A stretch of 64,000 bases of DNA, from contig JANLTO010000017.1 of assembly GCA_031362985.1 (NCBI GenBank), positions 1 through 64,000 of the forward strand, written 5' to 3'. A program made the translations under genes and the position numbers. Below, one piece after another: positions 1 through 8,348 of this stretch. Under the pieces are notes generated by a model. That model was not told the origin of the DNA and searched no databases. It saw only the letters and a list, made by a program, of their open reading frames with translations. The stretch's first letter is position 1. Every line of letters starts with the position of its first letter. The DNA is from SHZL01 sp031362985 (lineage in GTDB: Bacteria > Pseudomonadota > Gammaproteobacteria > Xanthomonadales > SZUA-36).

Positions 1-318
1 CCCGGTGGCATCGTGGGCATCGTCCAGCACCAGGCGCCTGAGGACAGTTCCGCCGAATTTGCCGATGGATCACACGGCTACCTGAAAAAGAGTTTCGTCA
101 TGAAGGCCATGCAGGATGCCGGCTTCGAGTTCGTCGCCGAAAGCGCCATCAATGAGAACCCCAAGGACCAGCCCGGCCCGGATGACATCGTCTGGCGTTT
201 GCCACCTAGCCTGGCCACCAGCAAGGACAATCCTGAACTCGCGGCACAGATGAAGGCCATCGGCGAATCCAACCGCATGACGCTCAAATTCCGCAAGCCC
301 CTGAAGACGGGCTACTGA
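1..318 (+). CDS. Class I SAM-dependent methyltransferase, C-terminal part
   Basis: This is the last 105 codons of a gene that begins before the window; the frame is open from base 1 and ends in TGA at 316-318. The tail resembles the predicted methyltransferases of the COG4798 type. A GIVQHQAPE strand is followed by GYLKKSFV, a helix ending AGFEFV, an INENPKD segment, WRLPPSL, and a closing GESNRMTLKFRKP. The SAM-binding glycine motif would lie upstream and is not visible. The substrate is unknown. The stop codon abuts a 90-bp inverted repeat that could act as the 3' end of the transcript. Confidence 0.75.
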   Translation, partial: PGGIVGIVQHQAPEDSSAEFADGSHGYLKKSFVMKAMQDAGFEFVAESAINENPKDQPGPDDIVWRLPPSLATSKDNPELAAQMKAIGESNRMTLKFRKPLKTGY

Positions 319-408
319 AAAATCTGGGGTCAGAGTACAAATTCCCCACAAATTTCCCGCACGAAAATTTGGGGTCGGAGAGGAATTTGTACTCTGACCC
401 CAGATTTT
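319..408. repeat. Long inverted repeat with GGGGTCAG core
   Basis: Bases 319-345 and 382-408 are perfect 27-bp inverted arms separated by 36 bases. Each arm contains TGGGGTCAGAGTAC, and the loop carries another GGGGTC at 371-376. The same core recurs at 6.2 kb and 17.3 kb. Such palindromes resemble REP-type elements mobilised by IS200-like RAYT transposases, but no such transposase is in this window, so that link is inference. It lies right behind a stop codon and could also terminate transcription. Confidence 0.85.
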
Positions 409-506
409 CAGCGAGATCGGCAAAACGAGCCGCCAACAGGTTGAAATGCCGCATTGTCCAGACGAAATGCGGCCTTTCGGCCGACCTTAGCCTGTAGAAT
501 TGCCGG

Positions 507-1622
507 ATGAAAATCAGCAATTGGCTGGAACAACCGCGGCGCCTGTTCTGGGTGCTGCAACTGGGTGGCTGGGCGGCCTGGGGCCTCATTGGCAAGTACG
601 GTTATTCCGTGTTCGTGCTGGAAGAGACAGCTCCGAATTACGGTTACTACGTGGCGGTCATCACCACTATAGCGGTCGCTATCAGCCTGGGCCTGCGCCT
701 GCTTTTTCGGCTTCTGTGGCAACGTCCGGCCTGGATCCAGATCGTGGGCTTTTTAGCCGGCAGTTTTGCCGCAGGTTACGCCTGGATGAACTGTCGCGCC
801 TTCCTGTATTCAAACTGGATCGAAACCACCAAGGACATGGAAGAATGGGCGAAAAAAATAGGCCCCGACGCCATGGAGATGTATGAGAAAGTCAATTTCC
901 TGGAAGGCTATGTTTCGGGCTGGACAGTCATGCTGGCCTGGAGCGCCCTGTATTTCGCCATCAAGTACTACCGCATATTCCAGGAAGTGCGAGAAAGCGC
1001 CCTGAAATCGGCCTTCATGGCCCACGAGGCCCAGCTGAAAATGCTGCGCTATCAGCTCAACCCGCATTTTTTGTTCAATACCCTCAATGCCATTTCCACC
1101 CTGGTGCTGGAGCAGCAAACCGAGTTGGCTAACCGCATGGTTACCCGCCTGTCGAGTTTCCTGCGCTATTCGCTGGACAATGATCCGATGCAGAAGGTTA
1201 CGCTGAAGCAGGAACTGGCGGCCTTGCAGCTCTACCTCGATATCGAAAAAGTGCGCTTTGAGGAGCGTCTCAGCCTGGAAGTCGATGTCAGCAACGAGGC
1301 ACAGGAAGCCATGATCCCCAGCCTGTTGCTGCAGCCGCTGGTGGAAAATGCCATCAAGTACGGTATTGCCCGTGCCGAAGAAGGCGGCCATCTGCGCATC
1401 GCGGCGCGGGTGTTTGCCGGTGATCTGCTGCTGGAGCTTGCCGATGACGGCCCCGGCACGGAATTAATCAACGGTGAAATCCCTGGCTCCAATGGCGTGG
1501 GCCTGCGCAATACACGCGAACGCCTGCTGGAGCTCTATGGCGGCCGGCATTCATTCCAGCTGAGCCACACCGAGCCCCATGGCCTGACCATCAGCATCCG
1601 CATTCCTTTCGAAAAGCACTGA
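507..1622 (+). CDS. LytS/AlgZ-type sensor histidine kinase
   Basis: A 371-residue membrane kinase of the LytS/YehU (His_kinase, PF06580) class. Several hydrophobic helices fill roughly residues 15-160. A short coiled linker leads to the phosphoacceptor motif NPHFLFNTLN, with His near residue 187. The ATPase half follows, with LVENAIKYG as N box, DDGPG as G1 and NGVGLRNTRERL as G2. Such kinases phosphorylate LytTR-type response regulators that usually lie next door, but here the next gene is a convergent TPR gene 14 bases away, so the kinase is an orphan in this window. The signal sensed is unknown. Confidence 0.9.
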   Translation: MKISNWLEQPRRLFWVLQLGGWAAWGLIGKYGYSVFVLEETAPNYGYYVAVITTIAVAISLGLRLLFRLLWQRPAWIQIVGFLAGSFAAGYAWMNCRAFLYSNWIETTKDMEEWAKKIGPDAMEMYEKVNFLEGYVSGWTVMLAWSALYFAIKYYRIFQEVRESALKSAFMAHEAQLKMLRYQLNPHFLFNTLNAISTLVLEQQTELANRMVTRLSSFLRYSLDNDPMQKVTLKQELAALQLYLDIEKVRFEERLSLEVDVSNEAQEAMIPSLLLQPLVENAIKYGIARAEEGGHLRIAARVFAGDLLLELADDGPGTELINGEIPGSNGVGLRNTRERLLELYGGRHSFQLSHTEPHGLTISIRIPFEKH

Positions 1623-1636
1623 ACCCGGCATGGAAT

Positions 1637-2473
1637 TCAAAAATCCGGCGGTGCAAGCTGCTCCTCCAGGACGCGGATTGCAGTGCGCCTGCACTCTTGC
1701 TTTTCCACTTCATCCGGCCGCGTCAGGCAACCTGCGAGTTCAAGCCGGGTCTGCCATTTGCCCAGCCGGGTAATCGTTGGTGGTAGCTGCTTGACATAGG
1801 CAGTTGCCACGCCCGGCTGGTTTTCGGCCAGGGCAATGTCCGTTCCCAAGGCCAGCAAGGAAACTTCCCGCGGGAACAGGCCCAGGCCAACGTCCACCAC
1901 GTCCCGGGCCGCGCTCCAGTGGTCCGCTCTTGCGGCTACCAGAGCCAACGACCAGTCCCGGTAGAGTTCCGGGGAAGGCTGATCCGCGTAACGGATTGCC
2001 TGGGCGTAATCCTGGGCAGCCGGTTCGGCCTGACCCAGGGCCAGCCGCGCGCGGGCGCGCAGAATCCACGCGCTGGCTTGCCGGGGATGATCCTGCAGGT
2101 AGCGGCCAAGCAATTCCTCGGCGCCGGCCGGTTCGCCGGTGTCCAACAACAGCATGCCTTCATACAGGTCCAGCAGAGGATAATCCGGCTGCGCTGCTCG
2201 TGCCGCAGCCAGGTCCACTGCCGCAGCCGCAAAATCCTCATGACGCCGGTAGAGTTCGCCGCGCCGAACCAGCAATTCAGCATCCGTCTGCCGTGATGCC
2301 ACGGCCAGGTTCAGTTCCTCGATCTGCAGCAGCAGGTCGGAATGGCTCCACGCCGGGGTTACCAACGCGGACAGGATGATCAGCAGGCTGGCGAAGCGCG
2401 GAATCTGAACGCAGCCGGACTTAAAACACCACGACAGCACCATAGACGCGCAGACACCAGGCTTTGCGGCCAT
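1637..2473 (-). CDS. Secreted or membrane-anchored TPR protein
   Basis: About 278 residues. An N-terminal hydrophobic stretch (PRFASLLIILSALVTPAWS) looks like a signal peptide. It is followed by tetratricopeptide-like helices with the spacing AELLVRRGELYRRHEDFAAA, LDLYEGMLLLDTGEPAGA, ASAWILRARARLALGQAEPA and SPELYRDWSLALVAARADHW. TPR arrays are protein-binding scaffolds; the partner is unknown. The ATG at 2473 was preferred because the frame further upstream runs into the preceding phosphatase gene and lacks signal-peptide character. An ATG at 2443 is also possible, and neither has a strong ribosome binding site. It follows the phosphatase on the same strand and may be its operon partner. Confidence 0.7.
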   Translation of the reverse strand: MAAKPGVCASMVLSWCFKSGCVQIPRFASLLIILSALVTPAWSHSDLLLQIEELNLAVASRQTDAELLVRRGELYRRHEDFAAAAVDLAAARAAQPDYPLLDLYEGMLLLDTGEPAGAEELLGRYLQDHPRQASAWILRARARLALGQAEPAAQDYAQAIRYADQPSPELYRDWSLALVAARADHWSAARDVVDVGLGLFPREVSLLALGTDIALAENQPGVATAYVKQLPPTITRLGKWQTRLELAGCLTRPDEVEKQECRRTAIRVLEEQLAPPDF

Positions 2474-2510
2474 TAGCGGCGAGCGTAAAGGCGGGTGCCG
2501 CTGGTGGACT

Positions 2511-5399
2511 TTACGGCGCCCCGTTGTTCGAACGGATATACAGCTGGTCAACAAATACCGTGTCGAGCACAGTCTTGCCGGCGGCACGGTTGGTGTCGAT
2601 CACGCGAATGTAGATCGTGCCGCTGGCCGCTATCGCTGCGCTTTGCACGTTCGCGGTGCTGGTGGACGACACCGTGAACAGGTTGGTAAACGTAGTGTTA
2701 TTGCTCGACCAGGCAAACTGGAAGCTGTCCCCTTCGCTGGAACCACCGGACCAGGCATTGGCGTACACCGTGATGGGGGATCCGGCTGCCACCGTGAACT
2801 TCCAGGTGTGTGACAAATAGCTATATCGCTTGCTCGCTTTGCCACCACTGAGCCGCTCGGTAATGGACTGGATGCTACCGCCATCGGCATGAGTCGCAGC
2901 AAACGTGCCGCTGACAGTACCCGCCGAAGGCAGATCTGCAGTGGCGAGCTGATCGACAAAGGGTGGGGGTGCTGTAACCGATACCAGCTTGCTGAAACCA
3001 TCGCTGGCGGCGTCATTGTCAGTTGCAACCAGATTGACCGTGTAGTTTCCGGTTGCAGGAAATGTGTGCGCAGGGTTTTGGGCCGTGGCAGTGGCGCCAT
3101 CACCGAAATCCCAGGTCCACGAAGTGACGAGGCCATCACTGTCAGTTGAGGTATCGGTGAAGTTACAGGCCAGATTAGTGCAGGACTGGGTGAAGTTCGC
3201 CACAGGCGCGCTATTGGGCGGCACTGCCGGCACGCGGTAGGTGACTTCCAGCCTGGGCCGCGCCATGGCCGTGACCGATTCCCGTGAATGGAAATCAGCG
3301 CCATCGGCGGTGGAGCCACTGCTGATGACCAAGCCACGATTGGTCGCGGGTGAATTAACCCAGGACTGCACCAGGTTCAGACCCGCCTGGGTGAAGTTGA
3401 CGCTGAGCGGGCCAAGGCTGGGTGCGCTCACGGTGCACAGTGGCTGAGTACCGCGATCGGTAGCACCCGCGGCGCCCGCCGTACTCCAGGACACTCCGCC
3501 CGATGCGAGATTCCAGGTTGCCTGGGATTCCTGCCAGGCCTTGAGGAGGCTGTAACAGGTGTACGCGCCAGTGCTTACATTAGTCACTTCGAGCTCGACG
3601 TGCGCCGCCTGGATGATGGCGTCAACAGGAATTGAGCTGGTATCCCAGGACAGCAGGATGTTCATGTCGTTAGTCGTGTTTGCCGGCTCATCGCCGTCCA
3701 CCTGCAAAGTGGTTTCCAGGCCATGCACGGTGGTGGGTGAAGCCTGGCGGATGTAGCCGTCACGCGTGCCCGCGTAAGCCGGGGTCGGTGCCAACCCGTC
3801 CTGGAAGGCCACATCCAGCAGTTCGAAGAAATCAAAATTAACGCTGCTGCCGGGCACGATGATGTTACCCGAAAGATCGCGGAGGTTGTTAACCACGAGG
3901 GTGTAGGACGCGCCGTTGGTCATGGAATTGGTGGTCAGGCGCGCGGTGCGATCGCCCGCCAGCAGTTCTGCCTGGCTGATGGTCAGGCCGGCAATCGAGT
4001 AGTTGGCAGTATTGATGGCCTGCGTTGAATTGAGCGGTTCATTGAAATTCACCAACACGTGGTTCGCATCCGGGGCGCTGGCGCTGGAGATCAGCGGAGG
4101 CGCGGAATCCGGGGTTTTGATCACAGAAAACTCATCCAGCACACTACCCACCTGGTTGAGGAACACTGCGTCCAGGCGATTGCCGGAGACATCCAGCACC
4201 ATGGAGCCCAGGGCATTGAGCGAGACAAACATGGCCGGATGGTTCAGGGCACCACCGGCGATCTGGCCCGAACTGCCTGCAACCGCATACACGGCACCGG
4301 CATGCTCGACCGCCAGGGCAGCGGGTTTTTCATAGGCGCCATCGCCGCTCACGCGGCCATTACCCGGATTGAGCACGTTGGCGACCGGGTTCAAAGTAGT
4401 GGAAACCCCGTAGTGGCCATCGAGCAGATAAGACCGCTCGTAAGAATGGCTGTGGCCGGTCAACACCAGGTCCACGCCCCAGGCCTCCAGCACAGGCAGG
4501 AAATTTTGCCGCATCTCCGTCAGCTGAGCATCGATGTCGGAGTCGTGCGAACCCTTGGAATAGGGCGGATGGTGCCAGAAAGCGATGACCCAGGGCTGGT
4601 TGTTATCGGCAAGATCAGCTTCCAGCCACTGCATCATGGTCCCGCCGACCGCGCGGTTGACGTCCTGGGAATTCAGGCCAATGAAATGAATATTGGCGTA
4701 ATCGAAGGAATAGTACGCTTCAGTACCTGACGGCCATCCACCGACTTCGGCATTCTTTGGAAACTCGAAAATGGAGTAGTACGGCCCGGTTTGTGTCGCT
4801 GAACTGGCGGAGCCGGCATCGTGGTTACCCAAGGTGGCCCACAGAGGTAGTTGGCGCAAGAACTCCGGGTACATATTGAATACCGCGGCCTGGTATTCGG
4901 CATCGGTGCCCGTGTTATAGGCGTTGTCTCCCAGCATCAGCCAGAAATCGGCGGGATTGGACGCCGACCAGGCCTTGAACGCCGTGTACACATTGACGGC
5001 ATCCGCATTGGCAGTGCCCGAATCACCGATTACCCAGATGCGCGTATCGGCCGGCACGCCCACCGTTGGCGCAGTGTAAAAATGATAGGTGCTGTCACCG
5101 GCCAGAGTGGCTGAGCTCGTGCCAATGGAATAAAAATAGTGCTGGGCTGCGGAGAGGCCGCTCAAATTCACGCTGTGTTCGGTACGGGTTCCGGAAACGA
5201 CCACCGAGTTTGTCAGGCTGGCCGGGGCGCCGCCAAATCGCACCACCGAATCGGTGGCGGTGCTGGTACGCCAGTGAATGGTGATGCCATGGTCAGACTG
5301 CATCTGCAAATAGGGCCCGCGAGTAACACTCTGGGCATGTACCGTGGTCGTAAGCAAGACCAGCACACACAGGCTGGCCAGTTGGGTGATGCGCTTCAT
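2511..5399 (-). CDS. Secreted purple-acid-phosphatase-like metallophosphoesterase with PKD module
   Basis: A 962-residue exported protein. Signal peptide is residues 1-22, ending VHAQ. A Fn3-like purple acid phosphatase N-domain spans about 24-115. The calcineurin-type phosphoesterase core spans about 118-340 and shows every metal motif: GDSG, LGDNAY, LGNHD, WHHPPY and GHSHSYER. An Ig-like domain (about 435-530), a DNRLRE-type module (about 535-725), a PKD domain (WDFGDG, about 730-815) and a C-terminal beta-rich domain without a name I recognise follow. The family hydrolyses phosphomonoesters or diesters. The extra modules suggest extracellular attachment or polymer binding. An AAGGGG ribosome site precedes the ATG. 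Confidence 0.9.
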   Translation of the reverse strand: MKRITQLASLCVLVLLTTTVHAQSVTRGPYLQMQSDHGITIHWRTSTATDSVVRFGGAPASLTNSVVVSGTRTEHSVNLSGLSAAQHYFYSIGTSSATLAGDSTYHFYTAPTVGVPADTRIWVIGDSGTANADAVNVYTAFKAWSASNPADFWLMLGDNAYNTGTDAEYQAAVFNMYPEFLRQLPLWATLGNHDAGSASSATQTGPYYSIFEFPKNAEVGGWPSGTEAYYSFDYANIHFIGLNSQDVNRAVGGTMMQWLEADLADNNQPWVIAFWHHPPYSKGSHDSDIDAQLTEMRQNFLPVLEAWGVDLVLTGHSHSYERSYLLDGHYGVSTTLNPVANVLNPGNGRVSGDGAYEKPAALAVEHAGAVYAVAGSSGQIAGGALNHPAMFVSLNALGSMVLDVSGNRLDAVFLNQVGSVLDEFSVIKTPDSAPPLISSASAPDANHVLVNFNEPLNSTQAINTANYSIAGLTISQAELLAGDRTARLTTNSMTNGASYTLVVNNLRDLSGNIIVPGSSVNFDFFELLDVAFQDGLAPTPAYAGTRDGYIRQASPTTVHGLETTLQVDGDEPANTTNDMNILLSWDTSSIPVDAIIQAAHVELEVTNVSTGAYTCYSLLKAWQESQATWNLASGGVSWSTAGAAGATDRGTQPLCTVSAPSLGPLSVNFTQAGLNLVQSWVNSPATNRGLVISSGSTADGADFHSRESVTAMARPRLEVTYRVPAVPPNSAPVANFTQSCTNLACNFTDTSTDSDGLVTSWTWDFGDGATATAQNPAHTFPATGNYTVNLVATDNDAASDGFSKLVSVTAPPPFVDQLATADLPSAGTVSGTFAATHADGGSIQSITERLSGGKASKRYSYLSHTWKFTVAAGSPITVYANAWSGGSSEGDSFQFAWSSNNTTFTNLFTVSSTSTANVQSAAIAASGTIYIRVIDTNRAAGKTVLDTVFVDQLYIRSNNGAP

Positions 5400-5619
5400 T
5401 GTCTACCCCTTGGTCGGGTCCGTCCGAAAAAAGTCCATGAATTTCGTATGCTACGCCTAAAAACGGTTTTGCGGAATGGTGCAATCCGGTGGCCCGGAGC
5501 TGTCCTTGCCCCGGAACTGTAGGTCGAAACCCGGGCACCGGCGATCAAATTCCAAAAATTGGGCTATCATTGGCCAGGCGCAAGCGATTTGTCCTCAACA
5601 CGCACCAGGAGAAATGTTC

Positions 5620-6183
5620 ATGAGTGGAAAAGTATCGATTCATCCCGCTGTTGATGGCGGCGTCAAACAGGGCTCGGCAAGTTTTGCCGGTGGTACCCTG
5701 CATTGCCACTGCACGTCAGACCCGGTGGAAGTCACTATCGGTGCCCAGACCGCGCACAACCACGTCTGCGGCTGTACCAAGTGCTGGAAACCCGCTGGCG
5801 CGCAGTTTTCACAGGTGGCCGTGGTGTCCCGGGACAAGGTCAAGGTCACGGCTAACGGAGACAAACTGGCGATTGTCGACGAAAAAGCCGCCATTCAGCG
5901 CCACGCCTGCAAGAAGTGTGGAGTGCACATGTATGGCCGCATCGAGAATAAGGCACATCCGTTCTATGGCCTGGATTTCATTCACACCGAGCTTTCCAGC
6001 CAGCAGGGCTGGTCGGCACCTGAATTCGCCGCATTCGTGTCCTCGATCATCGAATCGGGAGCCAAACCCGACAGCATGGGCGATGTGCGCAAACGCCTGA
6101 AAGAGCTTGGCCTTGAGCCGTATGACTGCCTGTCACCGCCCCTGATGGACGCCATTGCGACACACGTCGCCAAGTCCACGTAG
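5620..6183 (+). CDS. gfa: S-(hydroxymethyl)glutathione synthase (GFA family)
   Basis: A 187-residue protein matching the glutathione-dependent formaldehyde-activating enzyme in length and zinc ligands: HCHC near residue 28, CGCTKC near residue 49, and CKKCG near residue 98. The family promotes condensation of formaldehyde with glutathione for detoxification. No formaldehyde dehydrogenase gene (FrmA type) lies nearby. The ATG at 5620 was chosen over ATG 5614 and more distal starts because AGGAGA at 5607-5612 is spaced seven bases from it. The gene diverges from the phosphatase gene. Confidence 0.9.
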   Translation: MSGKVSIHPAVDGGVKQGSASFAGGTLHCHCTSDPVEVTIGAQTAHNHVCGCTKCWKPAGAQFSQVAVVSRDKVKVTANGDKLAIVDEKAAIQRHACKKCGVHMYGRIENKAHPFYGLDFIHTELSSQQGWSAPEFAAFVSSIIESGAKPDSMGDVRKRLKELGLEPYDCLSPPLMDAIATHVAKST

Positions 6184-6193
6184 TAAGCTGTCG

Positions 6194-6225
6194 ATCACCG
6201 GGGTCAGGAATCACCGGGGTCAGAA
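6194..6225. repeat. 16-bp tandem duplication carrying GGGGTCAG
   Basis: Two consecutive units of ATCACCGGGGTCAGRA lie between gfa and the YaeQ gene. They share the GGGGTCAG core with the inverted repeats at 319-408 and 17340-17390, but no inverted partner is present here. Confidence 0.8.
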
Positions 6226-6245
6226 TAATCACGCTGGCACCGCGC

Positions 6246-6800
6246 ATGGCCCTCAAGGCGACGATCTACAAGGCTGAACTCCAGCTAAGCGATATGGATC
6301 GCGGCTACTACGCGACCCATTCCCTGGTGCTGGCCCTGCATCCTTCCGAAACCGAGGAGCGCATGATGCTGCGCGTGCTGGCATTTGCTCTCAATGCAGA
6401 TGATGAGCTCGTGTTCGGCAAGGGCATCAGCTCGGAGGAGCCGGACCTGTGGCGCCATGATCTCACCGGCCAGATCATGCAGTGGATAGAGATCGGTCAA
6501 CCCGATGAGCAATTGCTGCGGCGCGCCGCCGGACGTGCGCGTGAAGTAATCGTCTATCAGCCCGCCACCCGCGGCGCCGCTGTCTGGTGGGAGAAAAATG
6601 CTGCAGCCTTGCTGCGCATCCAAAACCTTAAGCTGTTCCAAGTGGCTGCAACGGCCTGCGATGAGCTGGCGCAACTTGCCAGGCGCACGATGCAGCTGCA
6701 GTGCCTGGTGCAGGACGGTGAGATACAGATAATGAGCGATACAGCCAGTGTGCAGTTCGATTTGCAGCAGTTCGTGCCGGACCGGTCTGCGCGTAGATAA
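6246..6800 (+). CDS. yaeQ: YaeQ family protein
   Basis: A 184-residue cytosolic protein that follows the YaeQ pattern from the first residues (MALKATIYKAELQLSDMDR) through YATHSLVLALHPSETEERMM, DLTGQIMQWIEIGQPDE and the C-terminal IQIMSDTASVQF. YaeQ has a compact PD-(D/E)XK-like fold. Its biological role is unsettled; E. coli YaeQ was once linked to suppression of RfaH loss. The start is an ATG with no strong ribosome site. The stop lies 20 bases before the following phosphatase-like gene, so the two may be cotranscribed. Confidence 0.92.
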   Translation: MALKATIYKAELQLSDMDRGYYATHSLVLALHPSETEERMMLRVLAFALNADDELVFGKGISSEEPDLWRHDLTGQIMQWIEIGQPDEQLLRRAAGRAREVIVYQPATRGAAVWWEKNAAALLRIQNLKLFQVAATACDELAQLARRTMQLQCLVQDGEIQIMSDTASVQFDLQQFVPDRSARR

Positions 6801-6819
6801 GGCAGGCGAGCATCACTGC

Positions 6820-8286
6820 ATGATTCCATTCGCGCCCAAGGTTATGTACATCGCACTGGATGCTGCGGCGCGAAGTCTCGTGATGAAGTGGTGCAGTGAA
6901 GGCGTGTTGCCCAATCTCATGAATCTGCAGAAGGCCGGAGCATGGGGGATGGTCAGGAATGCCCCGGCCATCTACACCGGGTCCCTGTGGCCGTCAGTCT
7001 GGACCGGCACGACACCGGGCCGGCACGGATGTTATTACAACGAGCAAATCCTGCCCGGCTCGTATGAGGTTGCCGACTTTTTGGGAGATAAGGTCAAGCA
7101 GGAGCCTTTCTGGCATGCACTTTCGCGCGCCGGCCAGCGCATTGCCTTGTTCGATGTCCCGAAGGCTGCGCTATGCGATGGATTGAATGGAGTTCACATC
7201 GTGGACTGGGGCACGCATGATGCGGATTTTCCCGCCTGCTCCTGGCCTGCAGACCTGGTAGAGGCACTCAGCGAAAAATATGGAGCTTCCCCCTTCCGTC
7301 GCTGCGACTGGGTGATGCAGGGACGCGACGCGGAGCAAACATTGCGCGGGCAGTTGCTGGAGCGCATTGAGACCAAGCTGGCCATAGCCGAGGATATTCT
7401 TCAGCGCGAGCCTTGGGACCTCTTCATGATCGGCTTCGGCGACAGCCATTGCGCGGGGCACCAGTGTTGGCATGTACACGACCCGTCGCACCCGCGACAC
7501 GATCCGGCACTCCGGGAGAAAATCGGCGATCCCATTCGTGATGTTTATGTGGCACTCGACAGGGCCGTTGGACGCTTGCTGGCATATGCCGACGCAGAAA
7601 CCACGGTGTTTGTGCATTGCAGTCATGGTATGTCTTCTCACTACGACGCAAGCTTTTTCCTCGACGACGTGCTGCGCCGACTGGAAGGACGGTCCGCGCC
7701 TCCACTGCGCTGGCTGCTTGACCGCGTCCGTACACAGTGGAAAAAACTTCCGCTCGCGGTGACTGAACGCTTCGGTCCCCTGGCGCGCACCGTCAATCGC
7801 CTGCCTGATGGCCATGATCGTGCCAGCCGTTCCTGCTTTGTCGTCCCGAGCAATTCGAACGGTCCGGGAATACGTTTGAACCTGGTCGGCCGTGAGCCGC
7901 AGGGCAGGATCCGGGCGGGGCGGGAAGCAGATGAGTTCGTCGCTCGTCTCATTGCCGATTTGCAGGAGCTAACCGACCCTGCCGATGGCCGCCAACTGGT
8001 CAAGGAAGTTATCCGCTCCCGCGACGCGTTTCCGGGTGAACATTTGGACCATCTGCCGGACCTGTTCATTCGCTGGCATCGCGACCTGCCCATTAGCGGC
8101 GTAACTTCACCCAAAATCGGCACGCTGATCGGGCAGGATCAAACCTCCCGGCGCAGCGGCGACCACCGTCCCGGAGGTTTGCTTTTTCGTCGTGGTGCCG
8201 GCATTCCCGCCGGCTCGCAGCTACCCAGTGCCTGCGACGAAGATATTGCCCCGGCCCTGGCGGCTTGCCTCGGTAGCAAGCTTTAA
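6820..8286 (+). CDS. Alkaline-phosphatase-superfamily hydrolase (type I phosphodiesterase-like)
   Basis: A 488-residue protein with the phosphodiesterase/nucleotide pyrophosphatase fold. The metal-binding start is MYIALDAA. The nucleophile region is SLWPSVWTGTTPGRHG (about residues 50-65). FGDSHCAGHQ and VFVHCSHGMSSH supply downstream metal ligands. It resembles COG3379-type predicted AP-superfamily enzymes, whose natural substrates are mostly unknown. No signal peptide is visible, so a cytosolic location is inferred. ATG 6820 was chosen because residues upstream have no family character and overlap YaeQ; ATG 6844 is an alternative. C-terminal residues RSGDHRPGGLLFRRG are typical of the family. 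Confidence 0.82.
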   Translation: MIPFAPKVMYIALDAAARSLVMKWCSEGVLPNLMNLQKAGAWGMVRNAPAIYTGSLWPSVWTGTTPGRHGCYYNEQILPGSYEVADFLGDKVKQEPFWHALSRAGQRIALFDVPKAALCDGLNGVHIVDWGTHDADFPACSWPADLVEALSEKYGASPFRRCDWVMQGRDAEQTLRGQLLERIETKLAIAEDILQREPWDLFMIGFGDSHCAGHQCWHVHDPSHPRHDPALREKIGDPIRDVYVALDRAVGRLLAYADAETTVFVHCSHGMSSHYDASFFLDDVLRRLEGRSAPPLRWLLDRVRTQWKKLPLAVTERFGPLARTVNRLPDGHDRASRSCFVVPSNSNGPGIRLNLVGREPQGRIRAGREADEFVARLIADLQELTDPADGRQLVKEVIRSRDAFPGEHLDHLPDLFIRWHRDLPISGVTSPKIGTLIGQDQTSRRSGDHRPGGLLFRRGAGIPAGSQLPSACDEDIAPALAACLGSKL

Positions 8287-8348
8287 GTCAGTGTGTTGCT
8301 GACGCGCTTAGTACGGCCTGGACCCCGGTAAAATTTGGAGATTAGTCT

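Noticed and set aside
4059..4730. 223-codon plus-strand frame
   Set aside because: Antisense to the phosphatase gene whose domains are unmistakable.
5542..5570. Possible sigma-70 promoter before gfa (TATCAT at 5565)
   Set aside because: No acceptable -35 hexamer at the right spacing.
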